The position numbers and the translations under genes are program-made. Of a DNA stretch of 64,000 nt, positions 9,763-19,400 are shown one piece after another. Origin of the DNA: Vibrio harveyi NBRC 15634 = ATCC 14126 = KCTC 12724 (GTDB lineage Bacteria; Pseudomonadota; Gammaproteobacteria; Enterobacterales; Vibrionaceae); assembly GCF_001591145.1 (NCBI RefSeq), contig NZ_BCUF01000001.1, positions 62,001 through 126,000 on the forward strand, written 5' to 3'. A model generated the notes under the pieces. The model was given only the letters and a program-made list of their open reading frames with translations. It searched no databases and was not told where the DNA came from. How positions within the stretch are numbered: the stretch's first letter is position 1; every line of letters begins with the position of its first letter.

Positions 9763-9770
9763 CGTTATGA

Positions 9771-10766
9771 TTAATCTTCGAATAAGTAACAACGAACAAA
9801 ATGGTTATCGGACAATTGAGTCACACCTGGCAGTCGCTCACGACATTTTTCTGTGGCATGAACGCAGCGTCCTGCAAATGGGCAACCGACTGATTCTGGT
9901 GTCCACAGTGGGATTTCACCTTTGTTACCTTTCAACTTCTCGTGAATTGACTTCGATGGATCGGGTACCGCTGAAACCAGTAGTTGTGTGTATGGGTGTT
10001 GCGGATCGTGGATGATTTCTTCAGTGTCTCCCCATTCAACCATGTGACCCACGTACATAACTGCAAGATCTTCAGCAATGTAACGTGCTGTCGCGATATC
10101 GTGAGTGATGTAAAGCAGAGACATTTGCTTCTCAAACTTCATCTCTTCCATTAGGTTGAGAACACCAGCACGGATCGATACATCAAGCATTGATGTTGGT
10201 TCGTCAGCCAATACCACTTCTGCACCAACCGCAATGTTGCGAGCCAAGTTCACGCGTTGACGCTGACCACCAGAAAGCTGGTGCGGGAACTTTTGTGCCG
10301 TCTCTTTTGGTGGAATCAGACCAACTTGTTCCAACAAATCATACACGCGCTCTTCCAACTCTTTCTTGTTGCCCGGAGCGATCTTTTTGTGGATCAGCAG
10401 TGGGCGAGCAATATGGTGGAAGATGTTGTGTGTTGGGTTTAGCGAGCCAAACGGGTCTTGCCATACCATTTGTACGCCTTCGCGGTAGGTCATCAAATCG
10501 TGTCGAGAGGTGATGTCTTGGATGTCACGCCCTTTGTATTCGATGATGCCATCCGTTGGTGCATACATTTTCGCAATCATTTTTGCGGTAGTAGATTTAC
10601 CTGAACCAGATTCACCTACTACTGACAAACCGCGGCTTTTGTACATTTTGAAAGATACGTCGTTGATTGCACGCATCTTAGATTGTTTGATTGAGTTACT
10701 GTTTAAAGGGAAGTCTTTAACGACATTTTTACCTTCAATCAGCAGTTCGCCGAATTGTTTGCTCAT
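9771..10766 (-). CDS. Chitooligosaccharide ABC transporter ATPase (OppF-like)
   Basis: The second ATPase of a peptide/opine/nickel-type (Opp/Dpp) ABC importer. The 331 residues carry Walker A GESGSGKSTTAKM (about 52), the signature LSGGQRQRV and Walker B VVLADEPTSMLD. The C-terminal oligopeptide-transporter extension with spaced cysteines (GCPFAGRC...EKCRE) is present; in relatives this region can bind an Fe-S cluster. It pairs with the OppD-like ATPase encoded 48 bases upstream to drive import of chitin oligosaccharides. The sugar substrate is assigned by operon context and the V. cholerae counterpart, because sequence alone would say peptide. Confidence 0.9.
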   Translation of the reverse strand: MSKQFGELLIEGKNVVKDFPLNSNSIKQSKMRAINDVSFKMYKSRGLSVVGESGSGKSTTAKMIAKMYAPTDGIIEYKGRDIQDITSRHDLMTYREGVQMVWQDPFGSLNPTHNIFHHIARPLLIHKKIAPGNKKELEERVYDLLEQVGLIPPKETAQKFPHQLSGGQRQRVNLARNIAVGAEVVLADEPTSMLDVSIRAGVLNLMEEMKFEKQMSLLYITHDIATARYIAEDLAVMYVGHMVEWGDTEEIIHDPQHPYTQLLVSAVPDPSKSIHEKLKGNKGEIPLWTPESVGCPFAGRCVHATEKCRERLPGVTQLSDNHFVRCYLFED

Positions 10767-10814
10767 AATTCTCTCCAGTGTAATTTTCTTCTTAGCTAGC
10801 GTTATTTTTTGTTG

Positions 10815-11798
10815 TTAAACCTTAGCTTGAGCAATGGTGTCGCCGTACAAGTGGCAGTTTGAGAGACGACCAGGTTCTATTTGACGTAGCTGAGTTGGTA
10901 CTCTTGTACAAGCTTCATGGACGCGGTCACAGCGAGCTTGGAAACGGCAGCCTTGTGGAACTTCTAATAAGTTCAGAGGGTTGCCCGGAATACCAGTTAA
11001 TTTGGTCTTAGGACCAGTTAGTGGAGGGAAAGAGCTACCCAAACCTTTGGTGTAAGGGTGGTAAGGACTTTCCAAAATTTGCTTAGAAGGCGCGACTTCA
11101 ATCAACTCGCCCGAGTACATGATGCCGATGCGGTCAGAGAACTCGACCATCAATGACAAGTCATGGGTGATGAACAGAATCGAGAAGCCAAATTCTTCTT
11201 TAAGTGCGTAAATCTTTTGCAGGATTTCGCGTTGAACCACAACGTCTAGCGCTGTTGTTGGTTCATCCATGATGATCATTTTTGGATTCAGAGCCAAAGC
11301 GATAGCGATAACCAGACGCTGACGCATACCACCAGAGAACTGGTGCGGGTAATCGCTCAGACGACTAGGGTGGATATCTACGATTTCCAACAGACCTTCT
11401 GCACGTACTTTTGCTTGAGCGCGAGTCATGTTGGTGTGGCGCATAATGACGTCACAGAACTGTTCTTCCATCGTTAGTACTGGGTTCAAAGCGTTCATCG
11501 CACTTTGGAATACCATCGACATTTCGCTCCAGCGGAACGCTTGCATGCGTTCATCGCTGTATTTGAGGATATCTTCACCATTGAAAATAACCTCACCACC
11601 TGTGATAAATGCTGGCGGCTTATGAAGGCGCATTAGCGAGAAAGCAACAGTGGATTTACCACAGCCAGATTCACCAGCCAGACCGAATACTTCGCCTGGT
11701 GCAATGTCGAAGCTAACGTTGTTACATGCGCGGACATCGCCCGCGTCTGTAATGTAGTCTACGCATAGGTTACGGATAGAAATTAGTGGTGCAGTCAT
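10815..11798 (-). CDS. Chitooligosaccharide ABC transporter ATPase (OppD-like)
   Basis: The first ATPase of the importer, 327 residues. Walker A is GESGCGKSTVAFS, the signature LSGG is replaced by FSGGMRQRLVIA, and Walker B is MIIMDEPTTALD. The C-terminal region has the conserved CRFQARCDRVHEAC cysteine motif of OppD/DppD proteins. It forms a heterodimer with the OppF-like partner beneath the two permeases. The gene starts two bases after the stop of the permease gene, so translation is probably coupled. Substrate assignment is by context. Confidence 0.9.
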   Translation of the reverse strand: MTAPLISIRNLCVDYITDAGDVRACNNVSFDIAPGEVFGLAGESGCGKSTVAFSLMRLHKPPAFITGGEVIFNGEDILKYSDERMQAFRWSEMSMVFQSAMNALNPVLTMEEQFCDVIMRHTNMTRAQAKVRAEGLLEIVDIHPSRLSDYPHQFSGGMRQRLVIAIALALNPKMIIMDEPTTALDVVVQREILQKIYALKEEFGFSILFITHDLSLMVEFSDRIGIMYSGELIEVAPSKQILESPYHPYTKGLGSSFPPLTGPKTKLTGIPGNPLNLLEVPQGCRFQARCDRVHEACTRVPTQLRQIEPGRLSNCHLYGDTIAQAKV

Positions 11799-11800
11799 GA

Positions 11801-12826
11801 TTATTTATCTCCGCTCCATAGTGCATTTTGTGGTGCCAATTCTGGCTCACGCTCTTTCTTGTCTTGTGCTGCCATTTTCTTCCAGCGCTTCATGCCTTTG
11901 TGAGAACGAAGTTGTGGGTTAGCAATTTCATCTACTGCAAAGTTCAGTAGAGCAAGACCAGTAACCAATAGAGTCAGTGCAATACAAGGAGCTAGCACTT
12001 CCCACCATGCTCCGATAAGCATTGCTGATGAAGTTTGTACGTTGTACAGCATGATGCCCCAACTGATGGTATTGGCATCGCCTAGACCTAGGAACGAGAT
12101 GACGGCTTCTGTGTTGATTGCTAGCATTACCGAACCGATGAAGCTTGCGCCTACGATTGGGATAAGGTTTGGCAAAATCTCAACGAAGATGATGCGAATG
12201 GATGATTCACCAAGAACCTCTGCTGCTTTAACGAATTCTTTCTCGCGTAGTGCCATGGTTTGAGCTCGCACAACACGTGCACCCCAAGCCCAGGAGGTAC
12301 CGGCGATAATCAATGCAATGGTGAGCGGTCCAGCCTCCCCGATGAAGGCTGCGAGTACAAAGAGCAATGGTAATTGTGGGATTACCAGCATAATGTTCAT
12401 TGCAGCACTCAATACGTCATCGACACGACCGCCGAAGTAACCCGCTGAGATACCAATAACTGTTGCTAAGAAACACACGATAATACCCGCGCCGAAACCA
12501 ACACCCAGCGATACTCGAGCGCCGTAAGCAACTTGAGACCAGATATCACGCCCCATACGAGATGTACCTAGAACGTGGTCTGCTTTTTTCGACATCAGCA
12601 GCGTGCGACGATCATCTGCTAGGTTTTTTGCAACCCAGCCATCAGGGTTATTTTGTGCTTGTTTTACAACAAAACCAGGGTATTCATGTGGGTTACCAGT
12701 GCGCTTATCTGGCGCATGTTGAGTAATCAAAGGTGCAGCTACTGCTACAAAGATGAATACCGAGATAATTGCCAAACCAACACGTGCGAACGCGTTACCT
12801 AAAATCAGTTTAAATAGTTCTTTCAT
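11801..12826 (-). CDS. Chitooligosaccharide ABC transporter permease (OppC-like)
   Basis: A 341-residue inner-membrane permease of the BPD_transp_1 family. One N-terminal membrane segment (about 12-36) is followed by a roughly 80-residue periplasmic stretch and five further segments. The ATPase-contacting EAA loop is visible as AAEVLGESSIRIIFVEILPN. The hydrophilic C-terminal tail is lysine-rich (RSHKGMKRWKKMAA), unusual in length for OppC. It is flanked by the partner permease and the OppD-like ATPase with two-base gaps. It moves (GlcNAc)n delivered by the binding protein, inferred from the operon. Confidence 0.9.
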   Translation of the reverse strand: MKELFKLILGNAFARVGLAIISVFIFVAVAAPLITQHAPDKRTGNPHEYPGFVVKQAQNNPDGWVAKNLADDRRTLLMSKKADHVLGTSRMGRDIWSQVAYGARVSLGVGFGAGIIVCFLATVIGISAGYFGGRVDDVLSAAMNIMLVIPQLPLLFVLAAFIGEAGPLTIALIIAGTSWAWGARVVRAQTMALREKEFVKAAEVLGESSIRIIFVEILPNLIPIVGASFIGSVMLAINTEAVISFLGLGDANTISWGIMLYNVQTSSAMLIGAWWEVLAPCIALTLLVTGLALLNFAVDEIANPQLRSHKGMKRWKKMAAQDKKEREPELAPQNALWSGDK

Positions 12827-12828
12827 GA

Positions 12829-13815
12829 TTATTTGCCTCCCTTACGTAGGCGAGGGTCTAGAATCATGTACAGCATGTCAGCCATTAGGTTGAAGCAAAG
12901 CATGAACATCGTCATGATGATTAGCTGACCTTGAAGTACTTGGTAGTCACGTGCGTGAATTGCGTTAAGAAGAACCGTACCTAGACCTGGGTAGTTGAAG
13001 ATCATTTCGATGATTAGCTGACCACCGATTGCCATACCTAGAGACATTGAAAGTGCGGTTACACTTGGTAGTAGTGCGTTACGAGCTGCGTAGTTGAATA
13101 CCACACGGTTTTCACTCAGACCCTTACCTTTTGCCATCGTGATGTAGTCTTCAGCAAGAAGGTTGATCATGTTGTTACGCATGTTTACTAGGAAGCCACC
13201 GATCTGAACAATCGTCGCACAGAACAATGGAAGAATAGCGTGGTAACCAACGTCTTTTAGGAACTCCCAGCTTGTCCAATCTGGCACAGTACCCGGGGTG
13301 TATGCGTAGCCTGATGGGAACCACTTAAGACCGATGGCAAAGATGAACAGTGCTAGCATCGCGATTACCATTTGTGGAATCGCCTGAACAATAAGTGTGC
13401 CCGGTGTTACGAATGCGTCGTATCGGCTACCACGTTTCCAAGCTGCGAAGATACCTAGTACAGAAGCAATCGAGAACGATAGCACTACTGCAGTACCTGC
13501 TAGGAACAATGACCAACCGAATGCACCACCTAGTAGAGAGTTAACTGAAAGCGGGTAGAACTGGATAGAAGTACCTAGCTCCCAGCTTAGAATGTTTTTG
13601 ATGTATGACAGGTACTGAATGTAAATTGGACCATCTACGAAACCTAGCAGCTCTTTCATTGCTGCGATTCGCTCTGGCGTTACCTGTACTGATGCGTTAG
13701 CAAACATCATGGTAACTGGGTCACCAGGCATTGCTCGCGGAATAATGAAGTTTAACGTCGCTGCAACCAAGAGCGCGACAAGATAGAACGACAAACGTCT
13801 TAAAAAATAACCCAT
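12829..13815 (-). CDS. Chitooligosaccharide ABC transporter permease (OppB-like)
   Basis: A 328-residue permease with the typical OppB N terminus (MGYFLRRLSFYLVALL) and about six membrane segments. The RAMPGDP motif after the first segment is a hallmark of OppB/DppB, and the EAA loop is MAKGKGLSENRVVFNYAARN. It follows the binding-protein gene after a 170-base gap that contains two strong hairpins. It forms the translocation channel with the OppC-like protein. Confidence 0.9.
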   Translation of the reverse strand: MGYFLRRLSFYLVALLVAATLNFIIPRAMPGDPVTMMFANASVQVTPERIAAMKELLGFVDGPIYIQYLSYIKNILSWELGTSIQFYPLSVNSLLGGAFGWSLFLAGTAVVLSFSIASVLGIFAAWKRGSRYDAFVTPGTLIVQAIPQMVIAMLALFIFAIGLKWFPSGYAYTPGTVPDWTSWEFLKDVGYHAILPLFCATIVQIGGFLVNMRNNMINLLAEDYITMAKGKGLSENRVVFNYAARNALLPSVTALSMSLGMAIGGQLIIEMIFNYPGLGTVLLNAIHARDYQVLQGQLIIMTMFMLCFNLMADMLYMILDPRLRKGGK

Positions 13816-13887
13816 AACTCACACCTTACTCACCCAGATTTTTTCCCTGTTTCTGGTTTCAGGTCGCTCCTAGCGAAATTTAGAGCG

Positions 13888-13941
13888 AAAAATCCCCTGA
13901 CGACGAGCGCCATATGTTGGTTTGGTCACAAGGGGATTTTT
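13888..13941 (-). repeat. 11-bp inverted repeat downstream of the binding-protein gene
   Basis: AAAAATCCCCT at 13888-13898 is exactly complementary to AGGGGATTTTT at 13931-13941, with a 32-base loop. On the minus strand the stem ends in five T, so it can act as a leaky terminator or a 3' stabiliser for the binding-protein mRNA. Confidence 0.75.
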
Positions 13942-13945
13942 ATAG

Positions 13946-13968
13946 GCGGCACACGGGATGTGTGCCGC
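13946..13968 (-). repeat. 9-bp GC-rich hairpin after the binding-protein gene
   Basis: GCGGCACAC (13946-13954) and GTGTGCCGC (13960-13968) form a perfect stem with a five-base loop, 18 bases past the stop codon. No T-run follows on either side, so a block to 3' exonucleases is more likely than termination. Confidence 0.75.
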
Positions 13969-13985
13969 TAGAAATGAACTTCTAC

Positions 13986-15668
13986 TTATTTAACTGGTTT
14001 TAGGTCCAGTACGTGAAGTAGACGCTCTGGGATACCAGCCCAAATGTTTGGACGGCCCTTAGGATTTTCTTCGTTCCACCAACCAGTGAAGCGAGTTGTG
14101 TTGTATTGGTACATGTAAGCACCAGACATCACAGGGATAGTAACTTGGTCTTGAGCGATGATTTGCTGAATACCGTGAGCGATTTCTAGCTGCTCTTGCT
14201 TGTCAGCTGTCTTGTAGAAGCTGTTTAGAAGACCATCTAGCTTGTCGTTCTTGTAGAAGTGCATCGCGAAGCGAGGCATACCGTCACCAGATTGTAGTGC
14301 TGAGTTGTAAGCACTGTTCCAGTAAGTATATGGGTCTGCACCGTGGAAGTAGTTGGTGTACGCAACGTCGTAAGTACCTTCAAGCATTGCTTGGTTGTAC
14401 ACAGAGAAGTCTGGCGTACGAGCACGTGCTTTGATGCCTACTTCTGCAAGTTGCTCAACAGCAAGCTGTACAGTGTTGTTGAAGTCAGTCCAACCGTTTG
14501 GAGATTGGATCAGTAGCTCGAAAGACTTACCAGATGGCGTATCAACGAAACCGTCTTTGTTTACATCTTTAAAGCCAGCTTTCGCTAGAAGCTTCTTAGC
14601 ACCTTCAGCGTTGTACGAGTTGTAACCTTTGTACTTGTCGTGAGTCTTCTCGTCAGACCAAGCTTCGAATGCATAGCCAAGACCTGATGCGAAGTCGTTC
14701 ACTGTACCGCCGCCGTAGAATGCGATATCAATGATAGTTTGACGATCAAGAGCCATAGAGAATGCGCGACGGAAGTCAACGTTAGTTAGTGCTTCGTGCT
14801 TCGCTGCATCTGGGTTCTTGAAGTTAACTACGAACGCTTGAGTACCTGCTGGCGGGTACCAGTAGTGGTGTTTAGGACTTGCTGCTGCGTAAGTGCGGTC
14901 GATGTCTGGAACGAATGAAGAAGTCCAGTCCATTTCGCCGTTAACAATCTTACCTAGGAACTGGTCGTTGTTCGCGATTTGAGGAACACGCAAACAGTCA
15001 ACGTCTAGGTTAGCTGCATCCCAGTAGTTCGGGTTTTCACACTGGATGTATAGTTGCGGAGTGAAAGTGTCGATCTCTGTAAACGGACCAGTACCTACTG
15101 GGTTCTCGTTCGTGAACGTTGAAGGATCTTTTACTTTGCTCCATACGTGCTTAGGTACGACTGGTACTTTAGCAATTTCGTAAGGAACGTTTGAGTTTGC
15201 TTCGCTTAGACGGAACTTAACTTTGTAATCGTTAACTTTCTCTACGCCAGTAACCCAAGAGTTGATACCAGATTGGTCTAGTTCTGGCTTCTCTTTTACT
15301 AGGTTGAAAGAGTAAACAACGTCATCAGCGGTAAACGCTTGACCGTCAGACCATTTCACGCCTTTACGAATGTCGAAAGTTACGCTCATTAGGTCGTCAG
15401 ACATTTGGAAGTTTTCTGCTAGACGGAATACTGGCGTGTTGCCGTGCATTTCGTTGAAAACAACTAGTGGCTCGTAGATAAAGTCAGTAGTTGTGTGCAG
15501 GTTTGTTGCACCCAAGAAAGGGTTAAAGTTACGAACAAAAGTTGTAAACTCTTTAGGGTGGATAGTCAGTTCACTGCGCTCAGCGGCTGTAGCTACTGAT
15601 GCGAAACCTGTAGTAGCCGTTGCAATAATTGCTGTTGCTAGTGCTGTTTTTTTAATATTGGCAAGCAT
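13986..15668 (-). CDS. cbp: Periplasmic chitooligosaccharide-binding protein (SBP family 5)
   Basis: The first gene of the operon. The 560-residue protein has a signal peptide (MLANIKKTALATAIIATATT, cleavage probably after SVATA) and the SBP_bac_5 fold. It delivers chitin oligosaccharides to the OppB/C-like permeases. In V. cholerae the homologue CBP also holds the periplasmic domain of ChiS in an inactive state until it binds (GlcNAc)n, so it doubles as a regulator. chiS is the next gene upstream, which supports the same role here. AAGGA precedes the ATG. Two strong hairpins after the stop suggest that this protein is made in excess over the permeases. Confidence 0.93.
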   Translation of the reverse strand: MLANIKKTALATAIIATATTGFASVATAAERSELTIHPKEFTTFVRNFNPFLGATNLHTTTDFIYEPLVVFNEMHGNTPVFRLAENFQMSDDLMSVTFDIRKGVKWSDGQAFTADDVVYSFNLVKEKPELDQSGINSWVTGVEKVNDYKVKFRLSEANSNVPYEIAKVPVVPKHVWSKVKDPSTFTNENPVGTGPFTEIDTFTPQLYIQCENPNYWDAANLDVDCLRVPQIANNDQFLGKIVNGEMDWTSSFVPDIDRTYAAASPKHHYWYPPAGTQAFVVNFKNPDAAKHEALTNVDFRRAFSMALDRQTIIDIAFYGGGTVNDFASGLGYAFEAWSDEKTHDKYKGYNSYNAEGAKKLLAKAGFKDVNKDGFVDTPSGKSFELLIQSPNGWTDFNNTVQLAVEQLAEVGIKARARTPDFSVYNQAMLEGTYDVAYTNYFHGADPYTYWNSAYNSALQSGDGMPRFAMHFYKNDKLDGLLNSFYKTADKQEQLEIAHGIQQIIAQDQVTIPVMSGAYMYQYNTTRFTGWWNEENPKGRPNIWAGIPERLLHVLDLKPVK

Positions 15669-16442
15669 AGCTGTTCCTTACTATTTGCTTTCATTTCACT
15701 AATGGAATTGAATGTCATCAATTGATAAACACTCTCCAAGACCCACCTCTTCGCTTCACTGTAATTTGCGTCGCTCTAAGAGTGGCCTGTAGGCCTTAGG
15801 CAGGAGTAAGAAAACACCTTATCCACAAAATAATCAAACTCGATTCCCGTTAAAAACGTTAAAAACCATACCAACTCCGTCATAAACGTCATTTTGCTCG
15901 TTTTTAAGTCACTCAAGGCTAAAAAATAAACGTTGATATGCGTCGCAGTTTATATCCACTTTAACATTGTGTGTTAGTGTTCGCTTACTTAACTATGTAG
16001 TCATGTAGAGGCTTTTCTGTGGTTGTATTGCATTGGGGATCTGGCTCACACCTGAAATTTTTGTTAATTAACTAGGTGAAATTTAATCTGCCGTTCTGTT
16101 GTGATTGACTTCGCAATCTGTATCAAATGTTGCTCAATTTTCCCTTGTTGAGGAAAAATAAGTGCGTTTTAACAGCAAAAATGGGCTGCTGATTATGCTT
16201 TTTTTATTCAGGAAAGGAAGTGTTTTAAAGGTACTTTTTAAGAAAATTTACGGTAAGGAATGAGCAAGGAATAACACGACTTGAATTGTTTCTACAAATG
16301 CCGTTGCTTTTGGTTTTGATAGCTTGCTTCCAGCTTCTTATACGTTAATTGCTCAGTCCCATCGCTGCTCTGTAAGCTCCATTGCTTGCTTCTTACGGTG
16401 AGTATGGAGAAGCATTACTGCGCAATGGATAATGGCAGGGAT
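15669..16442 (-). promoter_or_regulatory. Gene-free control region of the chitin operon
   Basis: Some 820 bases separate the cbp start from the chiS stop, with no convincing gene on either strand. The region is AT-rich. TGTGA-N6-TCGCA at 16100-16115 differs by one base from the CRP half-site pair TGTGA-N6-TCACA. CRP and ChiS regulate this operon in V. cholerae, but I cannot place the ChiS site or a confident -10/-35 pair. AAACGTT/AAACGTC-like repeats occur between 15855 and 15935. Confidence 0.5.
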
Positions 16443-16470
16443 AAAAAAGCCCCGCCTAAGTGGCGGGGCT
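16443..16470 (-). terminator. Terminator of chiS
   Basis: AGCCCCGCC (16448-16456), a five-base loop and GGCGGGGCT (16462-16470), followed on the minus strand by T5. It is 19 bases past the chiS stop and isolates chiS from the chitin operon. Confidence 0.92.
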
Positions 16471-16488
16471 AGTATTTGCTGTTTGGTA

Positions 16489-19400
16489 TTAACTTGTAAG
16501 GAGCCTTTGCATTTTATCGCGTTGCGCTTCAATGTAAGCTCGTTCAGGGCTTTGTTCTTTACAGTGCTCAAGAATGAACTCGATTGAGCTTAGAACCGTT
16601 CTCCAGCGCGGTGTTTTTGGTAATGTCTCAATGCGCATGTATTTATCGAGTGTCCGAGTTTGCAACGTACTGCGGTCGAGGTAGACACGCCATAAACCAC
16701 TTTGCTCCGCAAAAGCAAACTTAGTTTCTCCAGTCACTGATTCCCAGTATTCCAATGCATGAGTCATCGTATCGACCAACACTTCGCGCATCAGCTCTTG
16801 TTTATCTTTCTTGTTCCCCAATGCTTTATCTGCAAGGCGAGTAAACTCACCGCCAAGTTCTTTCAGCTTCTGCAATTGGTCTTTATCACCATCAAACGCA
16901 TAACTTGATAGAACTTCAACCGCGGTTTCTAGATTATGGATACGAGCTGCGTTTGCACCACCGCCTACGTTAAAGATGTACATAACATCTAGACCAGAGC
17001 CTTCAGGTAATTTGAGAATGTCTGCTTCAATGTTTTGACGAATATCTTCGATGTAAATATCAATCTTGCCACAGTAATGTGGTTGTTTAACTGTCAGGAA
17101 TTTAGGTGCAATAAGTTCATCTGCCGAAGAGCGTTTTAACTGCTCTAAGCTGCGTTTAAATAGCTTACATGCCGCTTCATTCGCAAAACGAATACGTTGA
17201 TCCTCGCGAAGGCAAATAATGGCTTCAGGTGCTGATTCTAGTTGTTCTAATAATCGACCTTGAGTCTCAAGCAAGCTAGCTTCTACTTCAGCACGCTGGC
17301 GCAGCTCCGATTCCAGTAACTTGTTCTCGATGTGGCGCATTTCTGCTTTACTTGCGGTCAAGTGCGCTTGAATACGTGCGGCGAGTTCCTGCTTATTGAA
17401 TGGCTTGGTTAAGTAGTCATTCGCACCTGCTTCGAAGCCTCTTACTCGATCTTCTGTCTGACTTAAGGCCGTCAACATAATGATCGGAAGCTCTGCGTGA
17501 TCATAGGTCTCTCGAAGCTCACTACATACTTGATAGCCGCTCATGCCTGGCATCATGATATCGAGTAGAAGCAACTCTGGTTTTTCTTGCTCGATTAAAG
17601 CAAGTGTTTCAGGACCATCAGAAATAGTGCGTACGCGGTAGCCTTCAAGCCTTAGGAAGCTTTCAAGAACGCGTAAGTTAACCGGTTCGTCATCAGCAAC
17701 ATACAACAGCGGACCATCAGGGTTCTCTGGTAATGATAAGTCGTCGTTGTTTTCAAAGTTCGCTTCTGGAATTTGGAAGTGTCCACGCGCCGCAAGGCTC
17801 TGTGTTGCTTGAATCTCTTCTTCATTAGCAAGTGGCAGAGTAAAGCTAAATGTAGTGCCGACCATTGGTTGACTACTTACATATAACGATCCACCCATCA
17901 ATTCGATTAGTTGACGGCTGATTGATAAACCCAAACCAGCGCCTTGACGGTAGCGACTAGCGTCTTGGCCGGCTTGAATTAAAGGTTCAAAGATATGCTC
18001 AAGATGTTCAGCCGGGATACCCTGGCCAGTATCAACCACTTGTACGCGGACTTGATCGTCCACGACGGTGGCAGAAATTACGATCTTACCTTCAGAAGTA
18101 TATTTAATTGCATTACCAATTAGGTTGTACAGTACTTGTTCCAAGCGTTGTGGATCGGCAGACACCGCTTTTAGATCGGCAGGGACCTGGTTAATGATAC
18201 GAATCGTCTTGTTACCTAGTAGATGACTTGAAAGCTCAAGCACCAAGCGAGTCGCACTTGCTAGGCTCACTGCCGATTTTTGGATATCCATGCTGCCATA
18301 GCGCATCTTGTGGTAATCCAATAAATCGTCAACAAGATTTGCCAAACGTTGACCACTTTTGATGATGATATCCAATTGGTATTTTTGACTCGCAGGAATT
18401 GCACCATTAGCACCAGATACTAAAGTCTCTGCAATGCCGACCATACCGTGTAATGGTGTACGTAACTCGTGAGAGGTTGTCGCTAGGAACTCATCTTTCA
18501 GCTTGTCTGCCAACTGCAATTCTTCGTTTTGCTTTTGGATCAATTTGATGTTGCTTTCTAGCTCTTCATTTTGCTGCTTAATGGTTTGGATCTTTTCTCG
18601 AATTGAGCGTTGCATGCGCTCAAAGCTGATCGCGAGTCGACCGATTTCATCTTTACGCTCTGTATTAAAGGTCGTTTCGTCCAGATCACCAGCAGATACT
18701 TTCTCTGCTGCCCAAGTCAGCTTAAGAAGCGGGGAGGTGATGAAATTAGATAAGTAGTGTGAGGCGATCACAACCAAGATGATCGCAATCAGCATCGCAA
18801 TAACAAACAGCTTCTCGAGCTGGTGGACTCGAGCAAAGGCTTCTTTTTCTGGAAGTTGTACGACAATCGCCCAAGTTAGACCGCGAGTTTCAATTGGCGC
18901 AAATGCCGCAATCATCTCTTCACCCAAGCGGTTGCTGTAAGTACCTACTTCTGTGTCGCCTGCGAGTGCTTTATCGACAATCTCTAAGCTGTTTTGGATT
19001 TCTTCCTGTTTGGTGTTAATGGTGCGAGGTTTATGATCGCTGCCCACTAGTAAGGTTTCAATCGAGGAATCGCGGTTGATTTCAGCAATAAGCTTAGTAA
19101 TGCCGTTGTTTGGTAAGCGGAACATCGCATAGCTGTGCAGGTAGCCTTGTTGGACAATCGGTGCGCCGAGCCAAGCGACTTGTTTACCGTTTTCGATATC
19201 AAAGTCAGACACGACAACTGGCGTGTAATCTTCATTGACCTTACGACGTGCACTCACATCTTCAGACAAACGTTTAAAGGTGCGCCCTAGCGCCGTATCT
19301 TTGTAGCGTCCTGTCAGTAGGTTAGTGCCATAGTTGTCGTCTTTATTGATTGAGTAAGTGACATTACCATCGATATCAACCAATAAAATGTCATTAAAAT

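Noticed and set aside
16353..16571. A 72-codon minus-strand frame across the chiS 3' end
   Set aside because: It runs through the chiS terminator and most of it is a shifted frame of chiS.
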